Below, piece by piece: positions 52,683 through 61,626 of a DNA stretch of 64,000 bases (position 1 is its first letter; every line of letters begins with the position of its first letter). The translations under genes and the position numbers were made by a program. The stretch covers positions 62,001 to 126,000 of the forward strand of contig NZ_JACOOY010000004.1 in NCBI RefSeq assembly GCF_014287705.1, in the 5' to 3' direction. This DNA comes from Dorea_D hominis (GTDB lineage: Bacteria > Bacillota > Clostridia > Lachnospirales > Lachnospiraceae). The notes beneath the pieces were generated by a model. That model made no database searches. It was not told the origin of the DNA and worked only from the letters and a program-made list of their open reading frames with translations.

Positions 52683-53330
52683 TTAAATATGAAAACATTT
52701 TTGAATATGTTTCGTCTCCCCAAGAACAAGCATGGTACTGTCCTTTAACAACTGCGTATCGGAACTTATTTTCAAATTCATAATATCATTTGTTTTCAGC
52801 GCCATAATATTGATGTTATATTTTTTTCGTATATCCAACTGACCGATTGTTTTTCCTATCCATTCTCCCGGTATAGATATTTCAAAGATTGCATGTTCTT
52901 CATCTAGTTCTATGTAATCGAAAATATGATCAGCACTATAACGGATCGCAACCATATCGGCAACCTGCCTTTCGGGATAAACAATTTCATCTGCGCCGTT
53001 TCGTAAAAGAAATTTTGCATGAACATCACGAGCGGCACGAGACACCACCATTCTTGCACCGAGTTCCTTCAAAAGGGACGTTACTTCCAATGAATTCTGA
53101 AAGTCATCTCCGATAGCCACAATACAAACATCAAAATTTCCAACACCAAGCGAACTTAAAAAATCCTCATTAGTCGCATCCCCAATCTGAGCGTTGGTTA
53201 CAAAGGGGAGTACAGCATCAACTCGAGTATCTTTTTTATCTACCGCCATCACCTGATGATGCAATTCATCTAATTTTATAGCAATATGCCGTCCGAATCT
53301 TCCCAGACCGATAAGTAATATTGATTTCAT
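52683..53330 (-). CDS. ktrA: KtrA-type potassium uptake gating subunit (copy 2)
   Basis: The 215-residue RCK protein has the N-terminal GLGRFGRHIA Rossmann loop, AVDKKDTRVD and C-terminal IGQLDIRKKYNINIMAL. It is the same length as copy 1 and closely related along its whole length. The adjacent ktrB supplies the channel. ATG at 53330 behind AAGGAGA. Codon choice is more AT-rich than in copy 1. It is expected to gate KtrB in response to nucleotides or cyclic di-AMP. Confidence 0.93.
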   Translation of the reverse strand: MKSILLIGLGRFGRHIAIKLDELHHQVMAVDKKDTRVDAVLPFVTNAQIGDATNEDFLSSLGVGNFDVCIVAIGDDFQNSLEVTSLLKELGARMVVSRAARDVHAKFLLRNGADEIVYPERQVADMVAIRYSADHIFDYIELDEEHAIFEISIPGEWIGKTIGQLDIRKKYNINIMALKTNDIMNLKISSDTQLLKDSTMLVLGETKHIQKCFHI

Positions 53331-53343
53331 TTTTTTATTCTCC

Positions 53344-54684
53344 TTAACCTACTGTAATTTTTTCCTGAGGATATTTTGAACCGTTAGGCTTTTTTTCAGA
53401 AACGGTGGCAAAAATCAAGGTCAATCCTCCCACTCTGCCAAAAAACATCAAGCAAATCAAGATTATATGGGAAAAAACCCCCAGGTCAGGAGTTATTCCC
53501 AGCGATAACCCTACCGTCCCAATTGCCGACGCCGTCTCAAACAAAGCGGTCATAAGTGGAATATCTTCTGTTCTGCAAATTACCATTCCTCCGACAAGGA
53601 ATAAAACGATATACATTAAAAAAATCGTAGCTGCATTTCTGATAGTGCCATCCGGAATTTGTCTGCCGAAAAAATGGGTGTGTTCCTTTTTTCTAAATAC
53701 AGATAATGCCGATGAAACGAGAACTGCAAGAGTTGTCGTTTTCATACCACCTGCAGTGGAACCAGGCGAGCCACCGATGAGCATCAGCATAATGATAAGC
53801 ATTTGCCCAACTTCACTGAGTAAAGTCAAATCTGCCGTATTGAATCCTGCTGTTCTCGGCGTAACGGATTGAAACAAAGAAACCCATACTCTTTCTGTAA
53901 GAGGCACATTTGAAAACTCAAAATAAAAAAAGTAAAGAGCCGGTAAGAATATCAATATTCCTGTTACCATAAAAATCACCTTGCTTTGCATCCGGTATTT
54001 TTTAAAATGCCATTTATGATTCTTTATATCCTCCCAGGTAAGGAATCCAATACCTCCTGCAATAATCAGCATCATAATTACAAGATTTACAATCGGCTGT
54101 ACAGAATAAGAGGTCAACGAGGAAAAAGGAGCTCTTATACCGATTAAATCAAATCCTGCATTGCAAAAAGCAGAAATAGAATGGAACAGTGAATACCATA
54201 TTCCTTTCCAAAACCCAAAGTCCCTGCAAAAAACAGGGGCTAAAAGAACCGCACCAATGATTTCGATAAGAATAGTAGTCCGAATAATAAATTGCGTTCT
54301 CCGCACAATACCACCCACCGTTGGAGCCGAAATTGCCTCTTGCATGGTACTTCGCTGCATCAACCCGATTTTGCGTCCGGAAACAACAGCAATCGCAATA
54401 GCAATCGTAATAATTCCCATACCTCCGATTTGAATCAGCAGTAAAATAACTCCTTGGCCAAATAAAGACCAGTAGGTTGCCGTATCATAAACAACCAGTC
54501 CCGTCACACAAACCGCAGAAGTTGCGGTAAACAAAGCATCCAAAAAGGAGGTACACTGACCGCTTTTTGTAGCAATCGGCAGCATCAAAAGCAGACTGCC
54601 TAAGAGAATCACGGATAAAAATCCTAAACTAATCACTTGAAATGATGTTATATGTCGATGTCTTGATCTGTTTGTCTGTTGCAT
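53344..54684 (-). CDS. ktrB: KtrB-type potassium channel subunit (copy 2)
   Basis: The 446-residue Trk/Ktr channel protein has the four filter-containing loops (TATSAVCVTGLVV, ISAFCNAGFD, GGSPGSTAGGMKTTT, SAIGTVGLSLGI). It is the paralogue of copy 1 and first gene of the locus ktrB-ktrA-LysR_SBD-kdpD-kdpE. RBS GAGGATA. Its promoter region has a good -10 (TACAAT at 54781-54786 on the minus strand) but no recognisable -35, as expected for activator-dependent transcription, possibly by KdpE. Confidence 0.93.
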   Translation of the reverse strand: MQQTNRSRHRHITSFQVISLGFLSVILLGSLLLMLPIATKSGQCTSFLDALFTATSAVCVTGLVVYDTATYWSLFGQGVILLLIQIGGMGIITIAIAIAVVSGRKIGLMQRSTMQEAISAPTVGGIVRRTQFIIRTTILIEIIGAVLLAPVFCRDFGFWKGIWYSLFHSISAFCNAGFDLIGIRAPFSSLTSYSVQPIVNLVIMMLIIAGGIGFLTWEDIKNHKWHFKKYRMQSKVIFMVTGILIFLPALYFFYFEFSNVPLTERVWVSLFQSVTPRTAGFNTADLTLLSEVGQMLIIMLMLIGGSPGSTAGGMKTTTLAVLVSSALSVFRKKEHTHFFGRQIPDGTIRNAATIFLMYIVLFLVGGMVICRTEDIPLMTALFETASAIGTVGLSLGITPDLGVFSHIILICLMFFGRVGGLTLIFATVSEKKPNGSKYPQEKITVG

Positions 54685-54780
54685 AACTATATCCTCATAA
54701 TCTTAATTTCTTTTTTATATTGCTTTATTCTATCTTTATTTGTATTAAATGGGCGTAAGTAAGTTTGTTTTGAAATTAAG

Positions 54781-54868
54781 ATTGTATAAAGATGAGCAGA
54801 AGTTACTCTTTGATTCCAATTAAAAAGACGATAATCAATTCAATGTGTGTAAAATGATTATCGTCTTT
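54781..54868 (-). promoter_or_regulatory. -10 element of the second ktr/kdp operon, with insulating hairpin upstream
   Basis: The minus strand carries TTTATACAATC with -10 TACAAT at 54781-54786 and no -35. A stem-loop (arms 54824-54837 and 54855-54868, 14 bp, followed by a T run on the plus strand) lies upstream and would block read-through in either direction. Confidence 0.55.
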
Positions 54869-55191
54869 CTTTTTTCATAAACACCACAAACTTCGTTAAA
54901 GCTGATTTTTACAAAACCCCTAAAAAGTTTATAGAGCCAAAATTATTCTCGCTACCGCAAGTGACAGCGGGCTAAGTGATATTCCGTATAATTATCTAAA
55001 GCGTTCCATCTTATTCCGATTCCGTTTTAAATGAAGTTATTTAAATTCAATAAATGCATTGATATTATTCTTCTTTCTATACCATTATGTCTTTTATCAT
55101 AACACTATAATAAAAAAGACTTGAAACAATCATTTCTCTATGAAAACATAATTCGCACTTATGCTTTTATATATATGCATGACACACTGTA
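54869..55191. other. Non-coding AT-rich gap between the K+ operon and the GH114-like gene
   Basis: I see no gene here. On the minus strand a short open stretch reads YGISLSPLSLAVARIILAL before a stop. Without start or RBS it may be a fragment of a lost gene or part of a repeated element. No riboswitch (such as ydaO) was recognised. Confidence 0.4.
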
Positions 55192-56091
55192 TTAGTCTAG
55201 CTCTATTGAATCTGAAATATAGTACTTAAATTTATTGTTATTACAATACTTTTTAATCTTAGATATTAATTTTTTATCCTTCGTATATTCTAACAGATAC
55301 ACTCTCATTCCATCTTTTTTGCATAACTTTACATAATTTGAGAAATATTTATGTACATCCTTCGGTTGCTTACCGAATGTGTTTTTGTTAAATAGAATCC
55401 TACTCCAGACAGACTCCTGATTAACATCTGTCATAATGCTCTTCATAGTTCCGTATTGACTTTTATATTTTTTTACGAAAACATCGCCACCATTAATAAT
55501 AACTTCTTTTTTAAGTGACTTGATATTTCTTAATATTTTAACAAGACCAACAAAATTTTTCTTTGTTTTAGCATAGCAATAAACATCGCAATTATCTATA
55601 AAGAACCCATCCACGTCTTTTTTTAATAACTTTCCAGATAATCCTTTTATAAACTTCTGCCATTCTAGGCTAGAAACATTGATCCATTTCTCTTCATCCC
55701 AGTTTTCATAATCACCTATCGCAAGATGCTCATAATCCTTGTAATACTTTCTAAAGTTCTCAATAGAGCCGACATTCAAATACGTATTAACCTTAACGCC
55801 TTTTTTATGCAAGGTTTGAATATCTCTCTTTGAAAAATATTGAGCATCTATGACCACTTCTTTGTAATCATAGAGTTTTTTCATTTCTGATGCATCTATG
55901 CTCAAGAAGACACCATATTCTTTTTTCTTTTTATTAATATTTGAATGTTGCTTATTCCTTGCAGTTACCGGTACTTTAGTTATCACTGTGCTTGTTGAGG
56001 CTTCGGTTGTAGCGAACAATTGTGTGCCCTGTGGTACTGCGTTAAGAACCAGGATCATTGTCAATAGAAATATCAATATTTTCCTACGCAT
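55192..56091 (-). CDS. Secreted GH114-like endo-alpha-1,4-polygalactosaminidase-type protein
   Basis: The 299-residue exported protein has a signal peptide (IFLLTMILVLNAVP, cleaved near LFA), a basic linker, then a TIM-barrel domain of GH114/TM1410 type: VVIDAQYFSKRDIQTLHKKG, VNTYLNVGSIENFRKYY, VDGFFIDNCDVYCYA and a late VYLLEYTKD. GH114 enzymes cleave galactosaminogalactan-type polymers; the acidic residues in DAQYF and FFIDNCD are candidate catalytic groups. AAAGGA lies upstream of the ATG. Base composition is markedly AT-rich, and the gene lies between recombinase debris and the potassium locus, so horizontal acquisition is likely. Confidence 0.72.
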   Translation of the reverse strand: MRRKILIFLLTMILVLNAVPQGTQLFATTEASTSTVITKVPVTARNKQHSNINKKKKEYGVFLSIDASEMKKLYDYKEVVIDAQYFSKRDIQTLHKKGVKVNTYLNVGSIENFRKYYKDYEHLAIGDYENWDEEKWINVSSLEWQKFIKGLSGKLLKKDVDGFFIDNCDVYCYAKTKKNFVGLVKILRNIKSLKKEVIINGGDVFVKKYKSQYGTMKSIMTDVNQESVWSRILFNKNTFGKQPKDVHKYFSNYVKLCKKDGMRVYLLEYTKDKKLISKIKKYCNNNKFKYYISDSIELD

Positions 56092-56117
56092 TGTACTATC
56101 CTTTCCTTTCTGTTTAT

Positions 56118-56755
56118 TTAACCATCAATCAGCAGATCTGTTAACCTGCTTTTTTTCGATTCAATAGTGGAAATGTCTTTTTCCAGCTGTTTTACCCTTT
56201 TCAGTTCGGTATCATCCTTTAAAATATCCTCAATCGTATTCAGCACCGATTGGAGAACATCATCAAAATTATCAGTCAGAAGCCGGAATGCTTCCAGAAA
56301 AGCGTTTTCAATAATCACTTCATCTACCGCCTTGCAGTTCGGACAATTATCAATCCCGTTTTTTGTAGCATTCATACACTGCCAGACAGGTTTTTTCGTT
56401 GTAGTCGTTTGATGTCTTGTCCTTCTGGATAATTTATGACCACAATACCCACATTCAAGCATACTGCTGAATGTGAACCGTCTTGTATAACGCTCTCTGT
56501 TTCCAGTTGTCTGCATCAGCTTTGGTTTGGCACGCTTCAATCGAATCTCTTCTGCTTTATCCCAGATTTCTCTTGATACGATTGCTTCATGGTGATCCCG
56601 AATATAATATTGATTTTCCTCTCCCATATTAGCAAGTCTTCTCTTTGAAATCGGATCAACTGTAAATGTCTTTCCAAGAAGCACATCACCTTTATACTTC
56701 TCATTTTTAATCATTCCCATAACTCCATGGTCATGCCACTCCACTGTGCCACGCT
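56118..56755 (-). pseudogene. Large serine recombinase, C-terminal fragment
   Basis: The frame encodes the recombinase domain from KRGTVEWHDHGVMGMIKNEK onward, the zinc-ribbon (LECGYCGHKLSRRTRH, then CMNATKNGIDNCPNC) and the start of the coiled coil, ending prematurely at RLTDLLIDG where the intact copy continues. The catalytic N-terminal resolvase domain is missing; it is fused upstream to a tyrosine integrase fragment. It is inactive as a recombinase. Confidence 0.88.
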
Positions 56756-56757
56756 TA

Positions 56758-56938
56758 TTTTTTTCAGAAAGCTGTTCACTCCCGCTGGCATAATCGGACG
56801 TCCATGCTTTGTATTGAAGATGAATCCACTACGTCCACCAATCTCCACATTACTCTGTTCTCCGTATATACGACTAACAATATAATGTTTGCCATGTTTA
56901 TCAACAACAGATAATGTTGCTTTTCCAGTAACAAAATG
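56758..56938 (-). pseudogene. Tyrosine integrase fragment
   Basis: The frame TGKATLSVVDKHGKHYIVSR, then SGFIFNTKHGRPIMPAGVNS and FLKKI, fits the central catalytic region of a transposon-type tyrosine integrase, just before the HxxR box. Both ends are lost: a stop precedes it at 56939, and it joins the serine recombinase fragment at an A-rich stretch. The rest of the gap to 57191 shows no gene. Confidence 0.65.
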
Positions 56939-57191
56939 TCAATAGTTTTTTTAATTACTTTTTCAAAAAAGGCAAGAAAATAAAGCGTATAGTTTATTTC
57001 CATACGCTCTATCTCGCCTTTCATATTAAATTTTGAATTCTGCCAACTGAAATTTTCATGTGCTCAACAAATTGAATTTGCCGCTATCTCCATTATACCA
57101 TAATATAATAGCCGTTCGCTTTAGGAAAGCTGCAGATTATCCGGCGTAGTGGAGCAGGACGATGTTCATGTCTTTCGGCCGCCATTGTGGG

Positions 57192-58517
57192 TTATGCGAT
57201 TGCCTTGAGGTAAATGAAAAGGGATAGGATCGCGGTAATCGCTTCCGTGATCCAAAACGCATTCCAGACACCAACTGCTCCGAAAAGCCTGCTGAGTAAA
57301 AGTGCAACCGGAATGATAAGCACTACATACCGACAAAGGGAAATCAATAATGAAGGTGTGCCTTTTCCAAGTCCCTCCAATGCGCCGGAAGATGTAACGG
57401 AAACCGCAGAAACGATAAACCCAGCACCGATGATACGCAGGGCCGTTTCCCCGGCTTGAATCGTTGCTTCTGTGTGGGTAAACAGTCCCATAAGCTGGCT
57501 GGGGATCAGAAGGCATATCACTGTTCCAAGTACCATAATGATACCGCTCATGCACAAGACGATCTTATAAATCTGACTGACCCTTTTGTTCTCGCCTGCG
57601 CCGTAGTTATAGCCGATCAGGGGGCGCATTCCCTGTACAACGCCATTCGCCGGCAGATAGATGAAAGTCTGTAATTTGTAATAGATTCCCAAAACCAAAA
57701 TATACACTTCAGAATATGCTGCTAAAATAGCATTGAGCGCCGAAATCAAAAGAGACGGAAGCGCAAGATTCAAGGTGGCAGGAATGCCGATTGAATATAG
57801 CTTCCATACCATTCCTTTTCCGGGCAGAATGTGCTGTCTGCGAATATGTACGCGGATTGGCCGCACAAAATAAACAACCAGATAAATCGCCAGCGTCAGA
57901 GCTTGCCCGATGCCGGTTGCCAGCGCAGCACCTTCGATTCCCATTGCCGGGAATGGGCCATAGCCAAAAATCAGAATGGGGTCGAAGACAATGTTTGTGA
58001 TGCACCCACACATCAGGCTTATCATGGTTGTTTTCATATTTCCTACTGCCTGGAATATTTTCTCGAATGTTACACCAACAATGATAACCAATGTAAAAGC
58101 GAATGCAACAACACAATAGCGAACGCCAAGTTCAATCACTGTCTCGGATGAAGTGAACATTCCTAAAAAAGCTGGCATCATTGCGATACAGCAGACTGTC
58201 ATGACAACGCCATGAATCACGGCAAGCACAAGCCCCTGCGTAGCAACCCGATCCGCTTCCCTGTTATCTCCAGCACCCAGATAGAAGGCGATGACTGCGT
58301 TTATTCCAATGCCAAATCCAATTCCGACAGCATTGATGACATTTTGAACCGGGTAAACCAGGGATAATGCCGTCATAGCTTCCTCGCTGATCTGCGAGAC
58401 GAAAAAGCTGTCGATAATGTTGTATAGGGAATTGACCATCATGGAAAGCACCATGGGTAGTGCCATAGACAGCATCAGCGGCAGTACCGGCTTTTCTTTC
58501 ATAAAAGTTTCATTCAT
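57192..58517 (-). CDS. MATE-family efflux transporter (second of tandem pair)
   Basis: The 441-residue transporter has 12 TM segments and two MatE repeats (LSMALPMVLSMMVNSLYNII and IPATLNLALPSLLISALNA; GYNYGAGENKRVSQI). It exports cationic compounds using Na+ or H+. RBS GGAGG lies about 9 nt upstream, and the start overlaps the preceding MATE gene by 8 nt, so the two are co-translated. The coding sequence is richer in G+C than the flanking genes, which suggests acquisition. No regulator lies beside it. A defined terminator was not seen. Confidence 0.9.
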   Translation of the reverse strand: MNETFMKEKPVLPLMLSMALPMVLSMMVNSLYNIIDSFFVSQISEEAMTALSLVYPVQNVINAVGIGFGIGINAVIAFYLGAGDNREADRVATQGLVLAVIHGVVMTVCCIAMMPAFLGMFTSSETVIELGVRYCVVAFAFTLVIIVGVTFEKIFQAVGNMKTTMISLMCGCITNIVFDPILIFGYGPFPAMGIEGAALATGIGQALTLAIYLVVYFVRPIRVHIRRQHILPGKGMVWKLYSIGIPATLNLALPSLLISALNAILAAYSEVYILVLGIYYKLQTFIYLPANGVVQGMRPLIGYNYGAGENKRVSQIYKIVLCMSGIIMVLGTVICLLIPSQLMGLFTHTEATIQAGETALRIIGAGFIVSAVSVTSSGALEGLGKGTPSLLISLCRYVVLIIPVALLLSRLFGAVGVWNAFWITEAITAILSLFIYLKAIA

Positions 58518-59868
58518 TCGTGATTGCCTCCAGTGTTTCTTTTTTTCTGCCTGCTCGAAAGATCAGAAACGCCAGAACGAATGTTGCCGTTTCTGTCACA
58601 GGGAAGGACAGCCAGATTCCTGTTATCTTCAGGAGTTTTTCCAGGCCCCGCATGAATGGAATGAGCAGCAGAAACTGCCGCAGCAGCTGGATCAGCATAC
58701 TTGGAATGACCTGTTCTGTGGCCTGGAGATAGGTGGAGATCATGGTAGACCATCCGCAGAATAGGTAACTGACCGACATAATCCGCATTGCGGATATTCC
58801 AAAGGAGCGCATGGCTTCCGACGCCGTAAATAATCCCAAAAGCTGCGCCGGAAAGAGAATTATGGTCAATGTTCCCAGTATCATCATACCGGAGACCAAA
58901 GCGGTTCCGTGTCGGAAGGCGGAGTGCAGCCTCTCTCTGTTGCTCGCACCGTAGTTAAACCGCATAATAGGCAAACAGCCCTGGATCAAGCCGTTCACCG
59001 TCATAACGATCAACTGCTGTACCTTAAAATACGCACCGAAGAAAGCGATTGCCGTATTGGAATAGGCGACCAGAAAAAAGTTTACAAAAGTCACCATAAA
59101 AGAACTAAGGGCATTCATAATGAAAGACGGTAGTCCAAGAGCGAAAATACGACCAATCAGCCACTTTTGCAAATGAAATCCTTTGATCTTGATCTGCACT
59201 TTCTGCTTCTTTCCCAGCAGCAAGGCAAATGCCAAAATCATGGATAACAAATAGCCCGCAACAGTAGCCACTGCAGCACCACGGATTCCCATAGCCGGAA
59301 AAACACCAATACCAAAAATTAGAAGTGGGTCGAATATAAAATTAACGACCACTCCTGCAATCTGGAACCACATGGGAGCAACCATGTTCCCGGTAGCCTG
59401 TATCATCTTCTGGATTGCGATATGCACCATATTGGGAATTTGCATGAACGAACATACGCTCATATAGGCAATACTCAGCTGATAAATTTCTTCATTATTG
59501 GTGAATGCCCCAAAGTAGGATTTCATAATCAATAATGACAGAAGATTGAACAAAGCACCAATTCCAAAGGCCAGTAACAATCCATGTGTGACGGTGGTAT
59601 TTGCCTCATCCTGCTTTTTCTCCCCAAGATACCCTGCAATCAGTACATTCACGCCGACACCGATCCAGATAGACGCCGCATTCATCAGTGTTGTAATCGG
59701 GAATGACAGAGAAACAGCTGTTAGTGCATTCTCACTCAACCGCGCTATAAACGCACTGTCTATCATATTATAGGAATATTGCAGGAACATGGAGATTAGC
59801 GGCGGCATCGACATTTGCCAAATGAGCCTTCCAACAGGAGCAACCGCCATTTTATTATTGGTCTGCAT
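58510..59868 (-). CDS. MATE-family efflux transporter (first of tandem pair)
   Basis: The 452-residue, 12-TM transporter has MatE motifs IWQMSMPPLISMFLQYSYNM and MRFNYGASNRERLHSAF. The ATG at 59868 is behind GGAGAGGAGGG; the longer upstream frame reads through a nitroreductase remnant and has no RBS. It is only distantly similar to the overlapping second MATE gene, so it is not a recent tandem duplication. The two may form a heteromeric pump or have different substrates (inference). G+C is higher than in surrounding genes. Confidence 0.9.
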   Translation of the reverse strand: MQTNNKMAVAPVGRLIWQMSMPPLISMFLQYSYNMIDSAFIARLSENALTAVSLSFPITTLMNAASIWIGVGVNVLIAGYLGEKKQDEANTTVTHGLLLAFGIGALFNLLSLLIMKSYFGAFTNNEEIYQLSIAYMSVCSFMQIPNMVHIAIQKMIQATGNMVAPMWFQIAGVVVNFIFDPLLIFGIGVFPAMGIRGAAVATVAGYLLSMILAFALLLGKKQKVQIKIKGFHLQKWLIGRIFALGLPSFIMNALSSFMVTFVNFFLVAYSNTAIAFFGAYFKVQQLIVMTVNGLIQGCLPIMRFNYGASNRERLHSAFRHGTALVSGMMILGTLTIILFPAQLLGLFTASEAMRSFGISAMRIMSVSYLFCGWSTMISTYLQATEQVIPSMLIQLLRQFLLLIPFMRGLEKLLKITGIWLSFPVTETATFVLAFLIFRAGRKKETLEAITNE

Positions 59869-59926
59869 ACTTTCCCTCCTCTCCACAAATTGTCCGGTGC
59901 AAAAAAATGCGCCGGACAGCGGAACA

Positions 59927-60028
59927 TTACATCCGAACAATATTGTTTTGTTTGCGTGCTGCGGGCTGACCGGCTTCCTGGGCCGGATACCCCAATGCAA
60001 TTGCCCCGACGCTAAGCCCGTACACTAT
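59927..60028 (-). pseudogene. Nitroreductase C-terminal remnant
   Basis: The frame VYGLSVGAIALGYPAQEAGQ, ending ARKQNNIVRM, matches the C-terminal end of nitroreductase-family proteins (ALGYPAE motif). Everything upstream is missing; no start codon with RBS remains. Confidence 0.6.
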
Positions 60029-60112
60029 GGCGCGTCTTGATAAGAGACAAAAAAATATTTTCCATACAGATATAGTCCGCCATTCTGCTAACACTTCCGA
60101 GATACGGACAAC

Positions 60113-60151
60113 AAAAAAAGCCACACAACTATCACAAGATAGCTGTGTGGC
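60113..60151 (-). terminator. Strong hairpin upstream of the MATE region
   Basis: A 14-bp stem GCCACACAACTATC / GATAGCTGTGTGGC with one mismatch is followed on the minus strand by a run of seven Ts. It would stop transcription arriving from the arginase remnant side. Confidence 0.85.
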
Positions 60152-60292
60152 AAAAAGATGACCGAATCCGGAAAAGTCCACCAAAATTTTACGCTTGATA
60201 TTATAGCAAACTTGAAGTAGACTGTCAAGCATCAATAATTCTTGAGTTTCCGCATTTTTAAACTTCTGTTTTCTCTACCGATATCTCTCTGG

Positions 60293-60691
60293 TTAATGCC
60301 TAAAATTGTCTGATACAGGCTTATTTCGACTTCTTACTAACCATGGATTTGTTTTTAATACTTTTCCTGCCCAGTCACCACAGCTTGTCATTTGCTCAAT
60401 CATCGGTTTTTGCATATCTGTATGATGGTCAAGCAAAATCAAAGAAATTTTCTGTTTAATCAATGTCGTCATGATGCCTGTTACATAGTGATAATTTCCA
60501 GAATCCCAAAAATGAATTCCATGAATGCCATAGGGCGCAATTCTCGCTCTGATTTCTTCTGCACGTTTGGAACAATATAAATCACATTCCGTAATATCAG
60601 AACAGTCCATCCAATGCACTTTATCATTCTTTGGAATCTTCTCGTCACAATATACATGTGAAAAATCTAAAATCAGATGATTTGTTGTCAT
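60293..60691 (-). pseudogene. Truncated arginase-family (ureohydrolase) protein
   Basis: The 132 codons correspond to the N-terminal part of a ureohydrolase of usually about 270-300 residues, ending soon after the metal motif LLDHHTDMQKP. The last 15 residues (from about VRSRNKPVSD) no longer follow the family. The downstream half, with the second DxD metal motif, is absent. The start with AAGGGGAAA is intact. It is probably non-functional. Confidence 0.7.
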
Positions 60692-60743
60692 ATTTCATTT
60701 CCCCTTGCCTTCATCTCACAATCTAATGTTTCAAGCTATCGTT

Positions 60744-61217
60744 TTACAGATCCGTGTATTCCATTTCTCTTTTTTTCGTTCGCATTCCCATTCTCTCATA
60801 AAATCTCTCTGCTGAAGTATTTCCTGTCCATACATTCAATGTCACTTCATAGCACCCCCGTTGCTTTGCTTCGTTTTTTACATATTCAAACAGCCTTTCA
60901 CCAATATGCTGCCCCCGCACTTCTTGATCAACACATAAATCATCGATATAGAACGACTTAAACGGCACCATATTATTTGAAACAGGCTGCTCCTGTAATT
61001 GGCAAAATGCATACCCTACACAAACATCGGCTTCATCCACCGCAACATATATTGGCTTTTCTTCATTTTTTAAAAGCTCTCTCAATTCGTCTATCGTATA
61101 TTTTGTTGTACCTGGGATAAAAATATCAGGTCTTATATCTGCATGAATTTGCAGTACCTGTTCTAATAACTTTAAAATTCTCGGAATATCTTTTTCTTTT
61201 GCGTCTCTGATCATCAT
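60744..61217 (-). CDS. GNAT-family N-acetyltransferase
   Basis: The 157-residue cytoplasmic GNAT enzyme has the acetyl-CoA binding motif VRGQHIGERLFEYVKNEA (Q/R-x-x-G-x-G/A type), the preceding strand IDDLCVDQ and the C-terminal WTGNTSAERFYERMGM. Substrate unknown; similar proteins acetylate small amines or protein N-termini. Two adjacent ATGs follow GGAGGAGAG. The start overlaps the end of the DUF2399-like fragment by 4 nt. Confidence 0.92.
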   Translation of the reverse strand: MMIRDAKEKDIPRILKLLEQVLQIHADIRPDIFIPGTTKYTIDELRELLKNEEKPIYVAVDEADVCVGYAFCQLQEQPVSNNMVPFKSFYIDDLCVDQEVRGQHIGERLFEYVKNEAKQRGCYEVTLNVWTGNTSAERFYERMGMRTKKREMEYTDL

Positions 61218-61537
61218 TTTCTCTCCTCCATCAACATCTCCTGATACCTGGCAGTCTCATACGCTTTAATTCTTTCCACCACCGGTTTCAATCTATCATC
61301 TGTAATCCGCTCCAATATCCTCATCCGCTTCGGCGATATACCTTCCTCTGACTTACACATCTCATAATCTTCCGTTTCCATATGCCAGTAATGAAATTCT
61401 CCTTTATAATACCGTGATAGCTTCTGTGCAATCAGTATACCTTCCGGATCCAGATCTACTGATTTCACGAAATTTGCAGGTGAATCTGGAATATAAACAA
61501 GAGAAAAAATTTTTTCAACTCCATTTGGTCTTTTCAA
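61214..61537 (-). CDS. C-terminal fragment resembling a DUF2399/TOPRIM-like protein
   Basis: The 107-codon frame begins at a TTG without a good RBS. Residues 28-75 (DLDPEGILIAQKLSRYYKGE, then HYWHMETEDYE) resemble the DUF2399 domain found at the C-terminus of Wadjet JetD-like and TIGR02679 proteins, usually 380-450 residues long. The remaining N-terminal part is missing. It is probably a remnant whose end is still coupled to the acetyltransferase gene. The identification is by motif only. Confidence 0.5.
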   Translation of the reverse strand: MKRPNGVEKIFSLVYIPDSPANFVKSVDLDPEGILIAQKLSRYYKGEFHYWHMETEDYEMCKSEEGISPKRMRILERITDDRLKPVVERIKAYETARYQEMLMEERK

Positions 61538-61626
61538 CTGCCCACAAAGCCTTTATTCATGGGCTTTTTCTGCAATTTTTCAAGCTATTCAAACTTGGCA
61601 AGCTCAAAGAATAAGTTTGACAACAT

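Noticed and set aside
56776..57024. 82-residue minus-strand ORF near the recombinase fragment
   Set aside because: It is out of frame with the recognisable integrase fragment over most of its length and shows no family pattern.
57166..57555. 129-residue minus-strand ORF within the MATE gene
   Set aside because: Shadow of the MATE coding frame; composition atypical and no RBS.
59869..60000. Longer start for the first MATE protein
   Set aside because: The extension reads a nitroreductase remnant in another frame and the strong RBS belongs to the ATG at 59868.
61214..61537. Active Wadjet/JetD defence system
   Set aside because: Only a C-terminal DUF2399-like fragment is present; JetABC genes are absent.
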